A stretch of 64,000 nucleotides of DNA, from assembly GCA_947491985.1 (NCBI GenBank), contig CANLLR010000003.1, positions 1 through 64,000 of the forward strand. Direction: 5' to 3'. The stretch is from Flavobacteriaceae bacterium. GTDB taxonomy: Bacteria; Bacteroidota; Bacteroidia; Flavobacteriales; Flavobacteriaceae. Made by a program: the position numbers and the translations under genes. Below the pieces are notes generated by a model. It saw only the letters and a program-made list of their open reading frames with translations, was not told where the DNA came from and ran no database searches. Positions 37,417-47,203 of the stretch are shown piece after piece. The stretch's first letter is position 1; every line of letters starts with the position of its first letter.

Positions 37417-38559
37417 ATGTTAAAACCATTCAATAAACCCTATTTAACTGGCAACGAAACACAGTATATTCAAGATGCTGTTCTTTCAGGCAAAATTTCT
37501 GGAAACGGAAAATACACCCAAAAATGCCAAGATTTTTTTGAACAAAAATACGGTTTCAAAAAAGCATTACTAACCACTTCGTGTACCGACGCACTCGAAA
37601 TGTGCGCCATTCTTGCCAATTTAAAAGAAGGCGATGAGGTAATTGTACCGAGTTTTACCTTTGTATCGACTGCCATTGCATTTATCCGCCAAGGTGCCAC
37701 AATTGTATTTGCCGATTCGTATGCCGATAATCCAAACATCGATGCAGAGGCTATTGAAGCTTTGATAACGCCTCGAACTAAAGCGATTGTTCCTGTGCAT
37801 TATGCTGGAGTCGCTTGCGATATGGACAAAATTATGGCGCTGGCTGCAAAATATAATTTATTAGTTATAGAAGATGCCGCGCAAGCGATTGACAGTTTTT
37901 ATACCAGTAAAGACGGTTCAATCAAAGCGTTGGGAAGCATAGGTCATTTGGCTGCTTTCTCGTTTCACGAAACCAAAAATGTCATTTCTGGTGAAGGTGG
38001 AATGCTCGCCATCAACGACGAGAAATTTATCCATCGATCGGAAATCATATGGGAAAAAGGAACCAACAGAGCCGAATTTTTTAGAGGTGAAATTAATAAA
38101 TACGGATGGGTGGATACGGGTTCATCTTTTTTACCATCTGAAATAATTGCCGCATTTTTATGGGCGCAGATCGAAAATTTAGAAGCCATTCAACAAAAGA
38201 GAATTCAACTGTGGAACGCTTATTTTGAAGGTATAAAAGATGTCAATCAAAGTAGCATTTTACTTCCAAAAGTTCCCAATTACGCCACCAACAACGGACA
38301 CATGTTTTACATTAATTTGGAAAACATCCAACAAAGAGATGTACTAATCCAACTTTTAAAGGAAAACGGTTATCAGTCGGTGTTTCATTATATTTCACTG
38401 CATTCGAGTACGTATTATTTAGACAAACACGACGGAAGAGAATTGCCAAATTCTGATACGTTTACAAATACATTGTTACGATTACCAATGTATTACGAAT
38501 TGGAATTTAAAGACATCGAAACTATCGTCGCAACCATTCGTAAATTTCAACAATTATGA
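37417..38559 (+). CDS. DegT-family sugar transaminase (WecE/RffA-like)
   Basis: This PLP-dependent transaminase is 380 aa. It closely follows WecE/RffA (dTDP-4-amino-4,6-dideoxygalactose transaminase): KISGNGKYTQKCQ, LTTSCTDALEM, DEVIVPSFTFVSTAIAF, VPVHYAGVACDMDKIMALA, and the Schiff-base lysine in SFHETKNVISGEGG. With RfbB upstream it likely makes dTDP-Fuc4N or a related 4-amino-6-deoxysugar. ArnB of the Arn pathway is in the same superfamily. It overlaps the GT-C gene by 4 bases. Confidence 0.88.
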   Translation: MLKPFNKPYLTGNETQYIQDAVLSGKISGNGKYTQKCQDFFEQKYGFKKALLTTSCTDALEMCAILANLKEGDEVIVPSFTFVSTAIAFIRQGATIVFADSYADNPNIDAEAIEALITPRTKAIVPVHYAGVACDMDKIMALAAKYNLLVIEDAAQAIDSFYTSKDGSIKALGSIGHLAAFSFHETKNVISGEGGMLAINDEKFIHRSEIIWEKGTNRAEFFRGEINKYGWVDTGSSFLPSEIIAAFLWAQIENLEAIQQKRIQLWNAYFEGIKDVNQSSILLPKVPNYATNNGHMFYINLENIQQRDVLIQLLKENGYQSVFHYISLHSSTYYLDKHDGRELPNSDTFTNTLLRLPMYYELEFKDIETIVATIRKFQQL

Positions 38560-39926
38560 AAGTAAAAAAACTATTATATGTGCTACTTGTTGCATTGATA
38601 GTTTTTTTATCAATTGGTTATTTTATGTATCCTTTACTCGGACCAGATTCTGGATTTTATCTTGCTAATGCTCGTGAAATGTACAGCGGAAAAGTATATT
38701 TTTTAGACATTGCCATTGCATACAATCCATTAGCTATTGCTATTTTAGGTATTCCGTTTTTGTTTTCCAATCATCCCGACCCTAGGTTTAGTTTGCTTAT
38801 CAATATGCTTTTTATTTGGGCAGCAGCCTTTGTTTTTTACGCCATTTTACAGAAGATACATACTAGCAAAAAGGACAATTTGTTCTATGCCTTGTTTTTT
38901 GTGTTAGGCTGTTTGATGCTTGACGGAAGCCAACTCATGCTCGAACCGATATCTGTTTTTTTTCAACTCAGCGGTTTGTTTTTGTACTTGATGAACAAGG
39001 AATCTAAGAAAAACAGCTTGCTAATTTTGGCAGGATTTGCATTTGCATTGTCATTTTTATCGAAACAATATGGCTTGTTTGTTCTGGCTCCAATTGGTAT
39101 AGATATTATTCTAAATAAAGGGAATATCATCAAGAAAATCGCCTTACTCAAAATCGGATTTTTGATTCCGATATTTTTATTTTATGGTTATTTATGTTCT
39201 CATGGCGTTGGTTTAATCGACTTTCTAAAACATATTTTAGGTGTAGGCGCTAAATTAGAAATTGGTAACGGAACCGGAATCAATTATACTTTAGTGACCT
39301 ATGTCACAGGATTTGCGGTTTTTGTTGTGTTTAATTTCTACGTTTTGTTGCTTCCCAATTTGTTTTTTAAATCACGCACAAAACTCATATTTAAAAATAC
39401 ATTGGCATTAACTATTTTGCCATTTTCACTTTTGGTCTTGGTTTCGGCATCATATGCTCACTATTTTGTTTATGTTTTACCCTATGCCTTGTTGGCCTTT
39501 GTGTATTTGAATCATTTAAAAGAACAAGAAAACCGATTCGCATCTATTGCTATCTTAATTTCTTTACTTTTCATCACAATGGTTAGTGTGTATTCATTCA
39601 ATGGAAAACACCACAAAATGTACATTCAACGAACAACCTACAAAACATTGTCGTCTGCCATTCCTAAAAATTCAAAAGTATATTTTGATGGAGTTTCGCC
39701 AGCTTTTTACTATTTGTGCGATTTCCAATCCATACAATTGAATAAATTAGGGTATACTTTTCCAGGTTATTTTTACCAAAAAACAATTGTTAATGCAATG
39801 GTTAGCAATTCTTATTTGGTAGTTTCGAAAGAAGCTTTTCCATCCTATCGAAGTTTGGTAATCGGATTTGAAACAAAAGAAATCAATATCAATCAACAAT
39901 TATTTTATATCATTAAAAAGCAATAA
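38556..39926 (+). CDS. Multi-pass GT-C membrane glycosyltransferase (GT39/ArnT-like)
   Basis: The 456-aa protein has about 10-11 predicted membrane helices. An early periplasmic loop has acidic residues (LGPDSGFYLANAREMYSG), and LSKQYGLFVLAP resembles the loop motif of PMT/ArnT-type GT-C enzymes. Such enzymes move a sugar from undecaprenyl phosphate to a periplasmic acceptor. The last 70 residues form a soluble part. It is the last gene of an Arn-like set starting at 31719. The acceptor is unknown. Confidence 0.75.
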   Translation: MKVKKLLYVLLVALIVFLSIGYFMYPLLGPDSGFYLANAREMYSGKVYFLDIAIAYNPLAIAILGIPFLFSNHPDPRFSLLINMLFIWAAAFVFYAILQKIHTSKKDNLFYALFFVLGCLMLDGSQLMLEPISVFFQLSGLFLYLMNKESKKNSLLILAGFAFALSFLSKQYGLFVLAPIGIDIILNKGNIIKKIALLKIGFLIPIFLFYGYLCSHGVGLIDFLKHILGVGAKLEIGNGTGINYTLVTYVTGFAVFVVFNFYVLLLPNLFFKSRTKLIFKNTLALTILPFSLLVLVSASYAHYFVYVLPYALLAFVYLNHLKEQENRFASIAILISLLFITMVSVYSFNGKHHKMYIQRTTYKTLSSAIPKNSKVYFDGVSPAFYYLCDFQSIQLNKLGYTFPGYFYQKTIVNAMVSNSYLVVSKEAFPSYRSLVIGFETKEININQQLFYIIKKQ

Positions 39927-39927
39927 A

Positions 39928-40956
39928 ATGTATGTCGTTTCTGTGATTATTCCGGTTTTCAATGCCCAATTGCATTTAAAAAAATGCATCGAATCACTCT
40001 TGCTACAAACACAAAAATCGTGTGAATTTATTTTTATAAATGACGGTTCTACCGACGCAAGTAAAACTATTATTGCAGATTTTCAAAAATTAGATTCTCG
40101 AATTGTTTTAATCAACCAAGATAATCAAGGAGTAAGCGCAGCCAGAAATGCGGGTTTGCAAATCGCAAAAGGCAAGTACATTGGTTTTGTGGATGCCGAT
40201 GACACTATTGAATCTAATTATTTTCAAAGATTATTAGAAACCGCAGCAACTTATAAAGTCGATATTGTTATAGCCAAATACACTTTGGTTCAGAAGGATA
40301 AAAAAAGTCTTTCGACTACCAATTTCCCAGAAAATAAAGTATTGGATTCTGAATTCATTCAAAACAAAATCATTCCACATCTGATGCAATTTGAAGATGT
40401 AAATGCCATTTGGAATAAATTCTTTTCAGACGAATTGTTACAGAAAAACGATATAAAGTTCCCAATTGGTGTTGCTTTAGGTGAAGATGGCTTGTTCAAC
40501 ATGCAAGCGTTTCATCAAGCCAAATCAGTATATTTCGCCGATTTTGCTGGCTACAATTATATGGAGATTGATGGAAGTGCTACCCGAAGTTTTGCAACGA
40601 ACACCTATTTCCACCATTTAAAAAACGAATACCAACAGGATTTTTCGATGTATCAAAATAAACATCTGACAGCCGAAAAAATCTCAAAATTGAAAGCAAA
40701 GAAATTCCTTACCAAAGCCATTTCGTTGCTTCATGAATATACCAATCCAATTAATAAACTTGGAAAAGAAGTGGCTTACAAACGTGTTGTAACGTTACTC
40801 AATGATGCCACTTTTACAAAAATATTACACGAAAATTACAACGAAATAACAGCTGGTAAAGGACGTTACGAAAAATTCATTTTTTGCGCAGCCAAAAATA
40901 AATGGCTACATTTACTTTTTATTGCGACTTCTTACAGCCGATTAAGAAACAGATGA
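39928..40956 (+). CDS. Glycosyltransferase family 2
   Basis: The 342-aa protein has a GT-A domain with VSVIIPVFNAQLHLKKC, FINDGSTDAS, GVSAARNAGLQIAKG and the metal-binding VDADD. The C-terminal third is variable. The ATG at 39928, 1 base after the previous stop, gives the canonical GT2 N-terminus; upstream starts would overlap the membrane protein. It transfers a sugar in the cytosol. Donor and acceptor are unknown. Confidence 0.88.
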   Translation: MYVVSVIIPVFNAQLHLKKCIESLLLQTQKSCEFIFINDGSTDASKTIIADFQKLDSRIVLINQDNQGVSAARNAGLQIAKGKYIGFVDADDTIESNYFQRLLETAATYKVDIVIAKYTLVQKDKKSLSTTNFPENKVLDSEFIQNKIIPHLMQFEDVNAIWNKFFSDELLQKNDIKFPIGVALGEDGLFNMQAFHQAKSVYFADFAGYNYMEIDGSATRSFATNTYFHHLKNEYQQDFSMYQNKHLTAEKISKLKAKKFLTKAISLLHEYTNPINKLGKEVAYKRVVTLLNDATFTKILHENYNEITAGKGRYEKFIFCAAKNKWLHLLFIATSYSRLRNR

Positions 40957-42116
40957 AAATTATGAGAATAGCCATGTTTTTCCATTCAGGAAGTGTCAAT
41001 AGAGGATGCGAAGCCATCGTCCGCTCGGGTGTTGCCATGATTAAAGAAAAACATCCCGACGCGATTGTAAATCTGATTTCGTTCAATCCCGCTTCCGATA
41101 AAGACATTCCACTTTTGGACACCATTTTTGACGGAAGAGATATCCCGATTTCTAAATTTTCGTTATTTGGAATCATTGCTACGTTTAAAAATAAACTTTT
41201 TAAAGACGAAACGTATTTCCTTCGCAAAAAACACCATAACATCCTTAAACACATTCCCAATCACGATATTTTTTTATCCATCGGAGGCGATAATTATTGT
41301 TACGGTGAGCAGCCTTGGTTGTATGAAATTGATCGAAATATAAAAAAAGCAACAAAAAAGTTAGTGCTTTGGGGCGCATCGATTGGTGATGATGATTTGT
41401 CTGCAGAAAAAATAGCCGATTTGAAAACCTTCGATTTGGTGTTGGCTCGCGAGAGTTTGACGTTTCAAATTTTAAAGCAAAACGGCTTGACCAATGTCGA
41501 ATTGTGCGCTGACGGTGCTTTTACGATGGACAAAGAAGAATTACCGTTGCCAATCGAATGGCAATTGGGAAATACAATCGGATTTAATTTTAGTCCACTC
41601 GTGTGGAACATGAACAAACAGTCGCATCAAGCGGCTTTCGATTTGGTGCAACACATTCTTGATACAACGGATATGACCATTGCTTTTACACCTCACGTGA
41701 TGGAAAAAGGCAACGATGACTCAGAAGTTTTAGAACAGTTTTTTCAGCATTTCAAAGCGACAAAAAGGGTATTGTTATTGCCCAATAATTTGAATGCAAT
41801 TCAATATAAAGGCTACATTGCGCGCATGCGATTTTTTATCGGAGCACGAACACATGCTACTATTGCGGCCTATTCACGATTAATTCCGACACTGGTTTTG
41901 GGTTATAGTATAAAATCGAAAGGCATCGCAAAGGATATTTTTGGTGAAGAAAAATTGGTTTTGAGCTTAAAAGAAATATCCGACAGTCAAAAACTAATCG
42001 CCAAATTTGAAGAAATGAAAGCACAAGAAAAGGAAATCATCACCACATTGGCGAATAGAATTCCCGAAATTCGAAAAATGTCGAACAAAGCCACCGAACA
42101 TTTATTCCGATTATAG
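40953..42116 (+). CDS. Polysaccharide pyruvyl transferase family protein
   Basis: The 387-aa protein belongs to the WcaK/CsaB-type family that adds ketal-linked pyruvate to sugars. Visible family features are the N-terminal SGSVNRGCEAIVRSGVAM, DIFLSIGGDNYC, VLWGASIGDDD, FTPHVM and the C-terminal FFIGARTHATIAAYS. The start (ATGA overlap with the preceding stop) was chosen over an upstream in-frame ATG inside the previous gene. It would make the polymer acidic. Confidence 0.87.
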   Translation: MKIMRIAMFFHSGSVNRGCEAIVRSGVAMIKEKHPDAIVNLISFNPASDKDIPLLDTIFDGRDIPISKFSLFGIIATFKNKLFKDETYFLRKKHHNILKHIPNHDIFLSIGGDNYCYGEQPWLYEIDRNIKKATKKLVLWGASIGDDDLSAEKIADLKTFDLVLARESLTFQILKQNGLTNVELCADGAFTMDKEELPLPIEWQLGNTIGFNFSPLVWNMNKQSHQAAFDLVQHILDTTDMTIAFTPHVMEKGNDDSEVLEQFFQHFKATKRVLLLPNNLNAIQYKGYIARMRFFIGARTHATIAAYSRLIPTLVLGYSIKSKGIAKDIFGEEKLVLSLKEISDSQKLIAKFEEMKAQEKEIITTLANRIPEIRKMSNKATEHLFRL

Positions 42117-42117
42117 A

Positions 42118-43314
42118 ATGATAAAGAAACTACTTTTTGTAATTCCTAGTCTCGAAGCGGGCGGCGGCGAGAAAAGTTTGGTTACCTTACTAAACACTAT
42201 CGATTTGCAAAAGTACGATGTTGATTTATTGCTGTTAAAAAAGGAAGGATTATTTTTAAAGTTGGTTCCGCAAGAAATTACTATACTATCGATTGATGAC
42301 AATTATGCTCTTTTCACCAAACCTTTATTCTCGGCTATATTGCATCTTTGCATTCAAGGTAGTTTTAGATTGGCATTATCGCGTTTGTTGTTTACAATTA
42401 CGATTAAAAGTAGCAATAACAAAGGCATTGCCGAACAAAAATCGTGGAAACACATTAAAAAAGCAATTCCTAAGTTAACTACAAAGTATGATGTTGCGAT
42501 TGGATTTTTAGAAAAGTCTTCCATTTATTTTGTTGTAGATTGTGTAATTGCCAAAAATAAAATAGGCTTCATTCACAACGATTACAATCAACTCAATTTG
42601 GATGCAAAACTCGATTTGCCCTATTTCAAAAAATTACAAACCATTGCTACTGTTTCAGAGCAATGCAAAGTGGTTTTAGAAGACAATTTTCCGTCAGAAA
42701 AAGACAAAATAAAAGTAATTCGCAATATAGTTTCTTCGCGTTTAATTAAAAAAATGGCAGAAGATAAAATCGATATGCCAACAACAAAACCCATTTTACT
42801 TTCTATCGGGCGATTGCATCCTCAAAAGGGATTTGATATCGCTATAGAAACGGCCAAAATACTACGGAATAAAACAGTTGATTTCTGCTGGTATGTTATC
42901 GGCGAAGGTGCTGAAAGAGTTGCTTTAGAAAATAAAATAGCAACTTACCACTTACAAAATCACTTTGTTTTATTGGGTTTGAAAGAAAACCCGTACCCGT
43001 ATCTCAAAGCCGCAACTGTTGTCATTCAATCGTCGCGTTACGAAGGAAAATCTATCGCTATTGATGAAGCAAAAATTTTACAAAAGCCAATTATTGTTAC
43101 CAATTTCACTACTGCGAAAGATCAAATTGAACATTTGAAAACCGGAATCATATCCGAAATGAACCCAGAAAGTTTGGCTTCTGAAATCGAAAACCTACTT
43201 CAAGATGAGTCGTTGCAACAAGAATTATCCTTACATTTGTTGGAAGAACAATTGGCTTTTGAAACGGATAATGAAATTGAAGCCTTTTATCAAATAGTAC
43301 ACAATGAATACTAA
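42118..43314 (+). CDS. Glycosyltransferase family 4, tandem copy A
   Basis: The 398-aa GT-B enzyme has the glycine-rich N-terminal loop SLEAGGGEKSLVTLLNTI, then SIGRLHPQKGFDIAIETAKI, and a C-terminal donor-site block SSRYEGKSIAIDEAKILQKP. There the EX7E motif appears as E-G-K-S-I-A-I-D-E. It is clearly related to the next gene across the full length (ID..YDVDLLLLKKEG, YDVAIGFLEK, EGKSIA-DEAKILQKP), so the two arose by tandem duplication. It is 1 base after the pyruvyl transferase stop. Confidence 0.88.
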   Translation: MIKKLLFVIPSLEAGGGEKSLVTLLNTIDLQKYDVDLLLLKKEGLFLKLVPQEITILSIDDNYALFTKPLFSAILHLCIQGSFRLALSRLLFTITIKSSNNKGIAEQKSWKHIKKAIPKLTTKYDVAIGFLEKSSIYFVVDCVIAKNKIGFIHNDYNQLNLDAKLDLPYFKKLQTIATVSEQCKVVLEDNFPSEKDKIKVIRNIVSSRLIKKMAEDKIDMPTTKPILLSIGRLHPQKGFDIAIETAKILRNKTVDFCWYVIGEGAERVALENKIATYHLQNHFVLLGLKENPYPYLKAATVVIQSSRYEGKSIAIDEAKILQKPIIVTNFTTAKDQIEHLKTGIISEMNPESLASEIENLLQDESLQQELSLHLLEEQLAFETDNEIEAFYQIVHNEY

Positions 43315-44494
43315 AAAGGACCTCCTTTTTATTATGAATAATTTGCAAAGTGGTGGCGCCGAAAAATCATTGGTTTCACTGTTGCAAATCATCGATTATC
43401 AGCAATACAATGTCGATTTGTTGTTGTTCAAAAAAGAAGGTATTTTTCTAAATAAATTACCCAAAGAAGTCACTGTTTTAGAAGCTCCCATCGCGTTTTC
43501 TTATTTTGACATGTCGATTACTTCGGCAATTTTGCAATGTATAAAAAGAGGCAAACTGATCACTTTAATCAATCGAATCTTAGCTGTTTTTGTTTTAAAA
43601 ACGGAGAAAAATCCTGCAGTAAGAGAGCAAAAATTATGGCGTTTTCTTTCGCCTTGTTTGGATTCAATTCCAAAGGAATATGACGTAGCAATTGGTTATC
43701 TAGAAAAAACACCCAATTATTTTTGTATCGATAAAACCAACGGAGCGAAGAAATTATTGTGGATTCATACCAACTATTCCAATATGGCAATGGAGACTAA
43801 ATATGATAACGATTATTTTCAAAAAGCGCATTGTGTCGTAACAATTGCAACGGATTGCGCCGCCGATTTGAAACTACGTTTTCCACAATTTTCAGAAAAA
43901 ATAAAAGTCATGCAAAATATTATATCGCCAACTGTAATAAAAAAATTGGCTGAAAATAAAATTCTTGAAGCTATAAGTTTCAACAATTCGATTGTTTCTG
44001 TCGGTCGATTATCACACGAAAAAGGTGCTGATTTAGCGATTGAAGCATGCAAAATACTCCAACAAAATATCGTTGATTTTCAATGGATTTTTATTGGTGA
44101 TGGCAATCAGCGAGAGCATTTAGAAGCAAAAGTAATCGAATACCAACTCCAAAATCACGTCTGTTTTTTTGGTGAAAAAGACAATCCGTATGCGTATGTT
44201 TTGAACGCCACTATCTTTGCACAAACCTCACGTTTTGAAGGAAAATCCATCGCCGTTGACGAAGCGAAAATCTTGCAAAAACCCATACTAGCTACTAATT
44301 TCTCAACTGTAATAACACAAATTAATCATCTTCATAACGGTTATATTGTTGATATGAATCCCGAAGCGATTGCTAACGGAATTCAAATCTTACTAAGTGA
44401 TGTGTCAATGCAAGAGCGATTCAAGCACAATTTAAGCCAAGAAATGTTAGGAACTGAATCAGAAATGACCCAATTTTACCAATTGATACATTAA
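43304..44494 (+). CDS. Glycosyltransferase family 4, tandem copy B
   Basis: The 396-aa GT-B paralogue of the previous gene overlaps it by 11 bases. It shows NLQSGGAEKSLVSLLQIID at the N-terminus, SVGRLSHEKGADLAIEACKI, and SRFEGKSIAVDEAKILQKPI. Retention of both copies, with many substitutions, suggests different donor or acceptor specificities. The linkages formed are unknown. Confidence 0.88.
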   Translation: MNTKKDLLFIMNNLQSGGAEKSLVSLLQIIDYQQYNVDLLLFKKEGIFLNKLPKEVTVLEAPIAFSYFDMSITSAILQCIKRGKLITLINRILAVFVLKTEKNPAVREQKLWRFLSPCLDSIPKEYDVAIGYLEKTPNYFCIDKTNGAKKLLWIHTNYSNMAMETKYDNDYFQKAHCVVTIATDCAADLKLRFPQFSEKIKVMQNIISPTVIKKLAENKILEAISFNNSIVSVGRLSHEKGADLAIEACKILQQNIVDFQWIFIGDGNQREHLEAKVIEYQLQNHVCFFGEKDNPYAYVLNATIFAQTSRFEGKSIAVDEAKILQKPILATNFSTVITQINHLHNGYIVDMNPEAIANGIQILLSDVSMQERFKHNLSQEMLGTESEMTQFYQLIH

Positions 44495-44497
44495 TTT

Positions 44498-45661
44498 ATG
44501 ATGGTATTTTTACTTGTGCTGCTTTTTATCGTTTTAGTAATCGCAATTATCGATTGGATTCCGCTTTTTTCCACATGGCAAAGTCGCATCAAAATGGGAC
44601 AATTTGCAAGTTTTGAAGACTGGAAAGCTAAGGTTTTACAAACGTCTTCACGATGGTTACAACAAACACCTACAATAAAAGTTTCAGATAATACCCGTGT
44701 CATTGTCATCGATATGTTGCGCGGTAATTACAAACGAACAGCCATACAGAGTTGGCAACAAGGGGCACTTTTGCTTGGATTGACAAATTATGTAAATCAA
44801 ACAAATGACACCAAAATAAGTAATGAAATAGCTTCTTTTTTGGACTCTAAATTGGATACGAATGGCAAATGGAAAACACAACCCAAAGAAGTTGATGAAG
44901 TATTATTAGCGTATGCAATTTCAAAAACTCCGCATTTCGACGTTCAAAAAAACCAACCTGCTTTAGAGGTAACTTATGATTTGATTACCAAATTAATTGG
45001 AATCGATACTACTGTTGCTTACAGAATGAATTACAAAAATTACCGTTTGGTCGACACCATTGGGTTTATTTGTCCTTTTTTGGTTCGTTATGGACTGCAA
45101 TTTGATAACAAAAACGCTATCGATTTGGCTCTAAATCAAATTCGCGAATTTAATACATACGCCTTATTAAAATCCAATTATATTCCGTGTCACAGTTACG
45201 ATATCCATTCCAAATTACCCGTTGGATTGTTCGGTTGGGGAAGAGGTTTGGGATGGTATTCTATTGGTTTAATTGATTCTTGGTTGGAATTGCCAAACGA
45301 GCATCCCAACAAACACGAGTTGACACAAATGGTAATCCAATTGGCTAAAACTATCCTACAATTTCAAAATGAAAATGGAAGTTGGAGTTGGCTGATCATG
45401 AGTCCAGAAAAACAAAAAGACTCCTCTACCACGGCTATTTTATCGTGGTTTTTGGCAAATGCGGCTTCGATTCCTGAAATTTCAGCTGATTGTAAATTGG
45501 CCCAAGAAAAAGCATTACAGTATCTAAAAAAAGTGACTCGAAGAAGCGGTGCTATCGATTTTTCGCAAGGCGATACCAAGGCAATTGGCGTTTATTCGCA
45601 ACAGTTTGATATTCTTCCTTTTACACAAGGATTTTGTTTACGAACGATGTATAAACAGTAA
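44498..45661 (+). CDS. Membrane-anchored GH88/GH105-like glycoside hydrolase
   Basis: The 387-aa protein begins with one hydrophobic helix (FLLVLLFIVLVIAIIDWIPLF), followed by an alpha/alpha-barrel-like domain. GH105/GH88-like features include YKRTAIQSWQQGALLLGL, LVDTIGFICPFLVRYG and LFGWGRGLGWYSIGLIDSW. Family members hydrolyse unsaturated uronyl residues left by polysaccharide lyases, but no lyase is present here. It might trim or edit the polymer, and the substrate fits the uronic acid genes at 27968-30651 only by inference. Confidence 0.7.
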   Translation: MMVFLLVLLFIVLVIAIIDWIPLFSTWQSRIKMGQFASFEDWKAKVLQTSSRWLQQTPTIKVSDNTRVIVIDMLRGNYKRTAIQSWQQGALLLGLTNYVNQTNDTKISNEIASFLDSKLDTNGKWKTQPKEVDEVLLAYAISKTPHFDVQKNQPALEVTYDLITKLIGIDTTVAYRMNYKNYRLVDTIGFICPFLVRYGLQFDNKNAIDLALNQIREFNTYALLKSNYIPCHSYDIHSKLPVGLFGWGRGLGWYSIGLIDSWLELPNEHPNKHELTQMVIQLAKTILQFQNENGSWSWLIMSPEKQKDSSTTAILSWFLANAASIPEISADCKLAQEKALQYLKKVTRRSGAIDFSQGDTKAIGVYSQQFDILPFTQGFCLRTMYKQ

Positions 45662-47203
45662 ATGAACAACAACTCTCGACTTTCAAATGTAATAAAAAAT
45701 GTATCTTTTGGATTACTAGCACAAGGTATTCAAATGGTATTGGGTTTTGTTAGTCGCAACATTTTTATACAGTATTTAGCCGTCGAATACCTTGGAGTAA
45801 ATGGATTATTTACTAATATTTTGGCCTTGTTATCGTTGGCTGAATTAGGAATTACAAGTGCTATTGTATATTCGTTGTACCAACCGCTAGCTGAAAAAGA
45901 CGAAAAAAAGTTAGCGGGATTAATTGGTTTTTTTTCTAAAGTGTACTCACGAATTGCCTTGATTGTTGCTATTATTGGTTTGGCTTTGGTTCCTTTTTTG
46001 ACAAGTATAGTCGAAAATCCTTCACAACCTATTGCCGATAATTTGTATGTAATTTATTTACTTTTTTTATTCAATACAGTGTCGGCTTATTTTATGCAAT
46101 ATAAATTGAGTCTGTTTCACGCCGATCAAAAAAGTTATGTAATTTCTAAAAATAACACTTTGTTGTTTTTACTTCAAAGTTTGGCGCAAATTGTTGTTTT
46201 GATTCTCTTCAAAAATTTTATTGCTTATTTGTTGGTACAATCGGTATTTCAATTGGTAAGTAATTTTGTAATTTCTAGAAAAGTGGCACAACATTATCCG
46301 TTTTTAAAAGTGTATAAAAATGAAGTCATTGCAGATGAAGCCAAGCAAAAAATTTATTCCAATGTAAAATCAACAGGTTTGGTAAAAGTTGGCGGACTAC
46401 TAGTAAATAGTACTGACAACTTGTTTTTGAATTATTTTTCGGGTTTGATTCAAGTCGGTTTTTTATCCAATTACGTATTGTTAACCGGATTAGCATCGGG
46501 CTTGATAATGCAAGTTTTTTCAGGTTTAACAGGAAGTATCGCAAATATTAACGTTACCGAATCGAAAGAAAAACAAACCAACACGTTTCACATTGTAAAT
46601 TTTGCTAATTTTTGGATTTTTGGTTTAGCAACCATCGGAATTGTTTTTCTGATTAATGATTTTATACTTCTTTGGATTGGAGAAAAATTTGTTTTATCCC
46701 AAAATGTGGTGCTAGCATTAGCTTTAAATTTTTATATATTCGGGATGCAAAATGCAGTCTGGACGTTTAAATCGACCTTTGGATTTTTTAAACAAGGTCA
46801 ATATCTCGTGCTCTTAACCGCTTTAATTAATGTCATTTTTTCATTTATTTTTGGCTATTTTTATGGCTTATTTGGAATTTTGATTGCAACAGCTGTAGCG
46901 CGATTGCTGACCAATGCGTGGTACGATCCGTATATTGTTTTTACCTTAGGATTGAAACAGAATCCGCTAAGCTATTTAAAAAAATACATTACCTATTTGA
47001 TTGTAATTATGGTGTCATTAATTGTATTATTTGGTATGGATTATTATTTTCCGATTACTGGATTAATTGGTTTGATGTGGAAAATACTATTGTGCATTTT
47101 TATTCCAAATGGTATTATTTATTTAGTCTTTAAAAACACCATCGAGTTCAAAAATTTAATACTTATCTTAAAGGCAGTTGTCGCTAAAGTAAAAATACCA
47201 TGA
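45662..47203 (+). CDS. Wzx-type oligosaccharide flippase
   Basis: The 513-aa protein has about 12-14 membrane helices and MVF/MATE-like polysaccharide transporter features: SFGLLAQGIQMVLGFVSRNI, FIQYLAVEYLGVNGLFTNIL and a LAELGITSAIVYSLYQPLAEKD region. It would flip the undecaprenyl-linked repeat unit to the periplasm. It is 0 bases from the hydrolase stop and overlaps the next glycosyltransferase by 4 bases. Together with the Wzy-like gene at 49959 it indicates a Wzx/Wzy route. Confidence 0.9.
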   Translation: MNNNSRLSNVIKNVSFGLLAQGIQMVLGFVSRNIFIQYLAVEYLGVNGLFTNILALLSLAELGITSAIVYSLYQPLAEKDEKKLAGLIGFFSKVYSRIALIVAIIGLALVPFLTSIVENPSQPIADNLYVIYLLFLFNTVSAYFMQYKLSLFHADQKSYVISKNNTLLFLLQSLAQIVVLILFKNFIAYLLVQSVFQLVSNFVISRKVAQHYPFLKVYKNEVIADEAKQKIYSNVKSTGLVKVGGLLVNSTDNLFLNYFSGLIQVGFLSNYVLLTGLASGLIMQVFSGLTGSIANINVTESKEKQTNTFHIVNFANFWIFGLATIGIVFLINDFILLWIGEKFVLSQNVVLALALNFYIFGMQNAVWTFKSTFGFFKQGQYLVLLTALINVIFSFIFGYFYGLFGILIATAVARLLTNAWYDPYIVFTLGLKQNPLSYLKKYITYLIVIMVSLIVLFGMDYYFPITGLIGLMWKILLCIFIPNGIIYLVFKNTIEFKNLILILKAVVAKVKIP

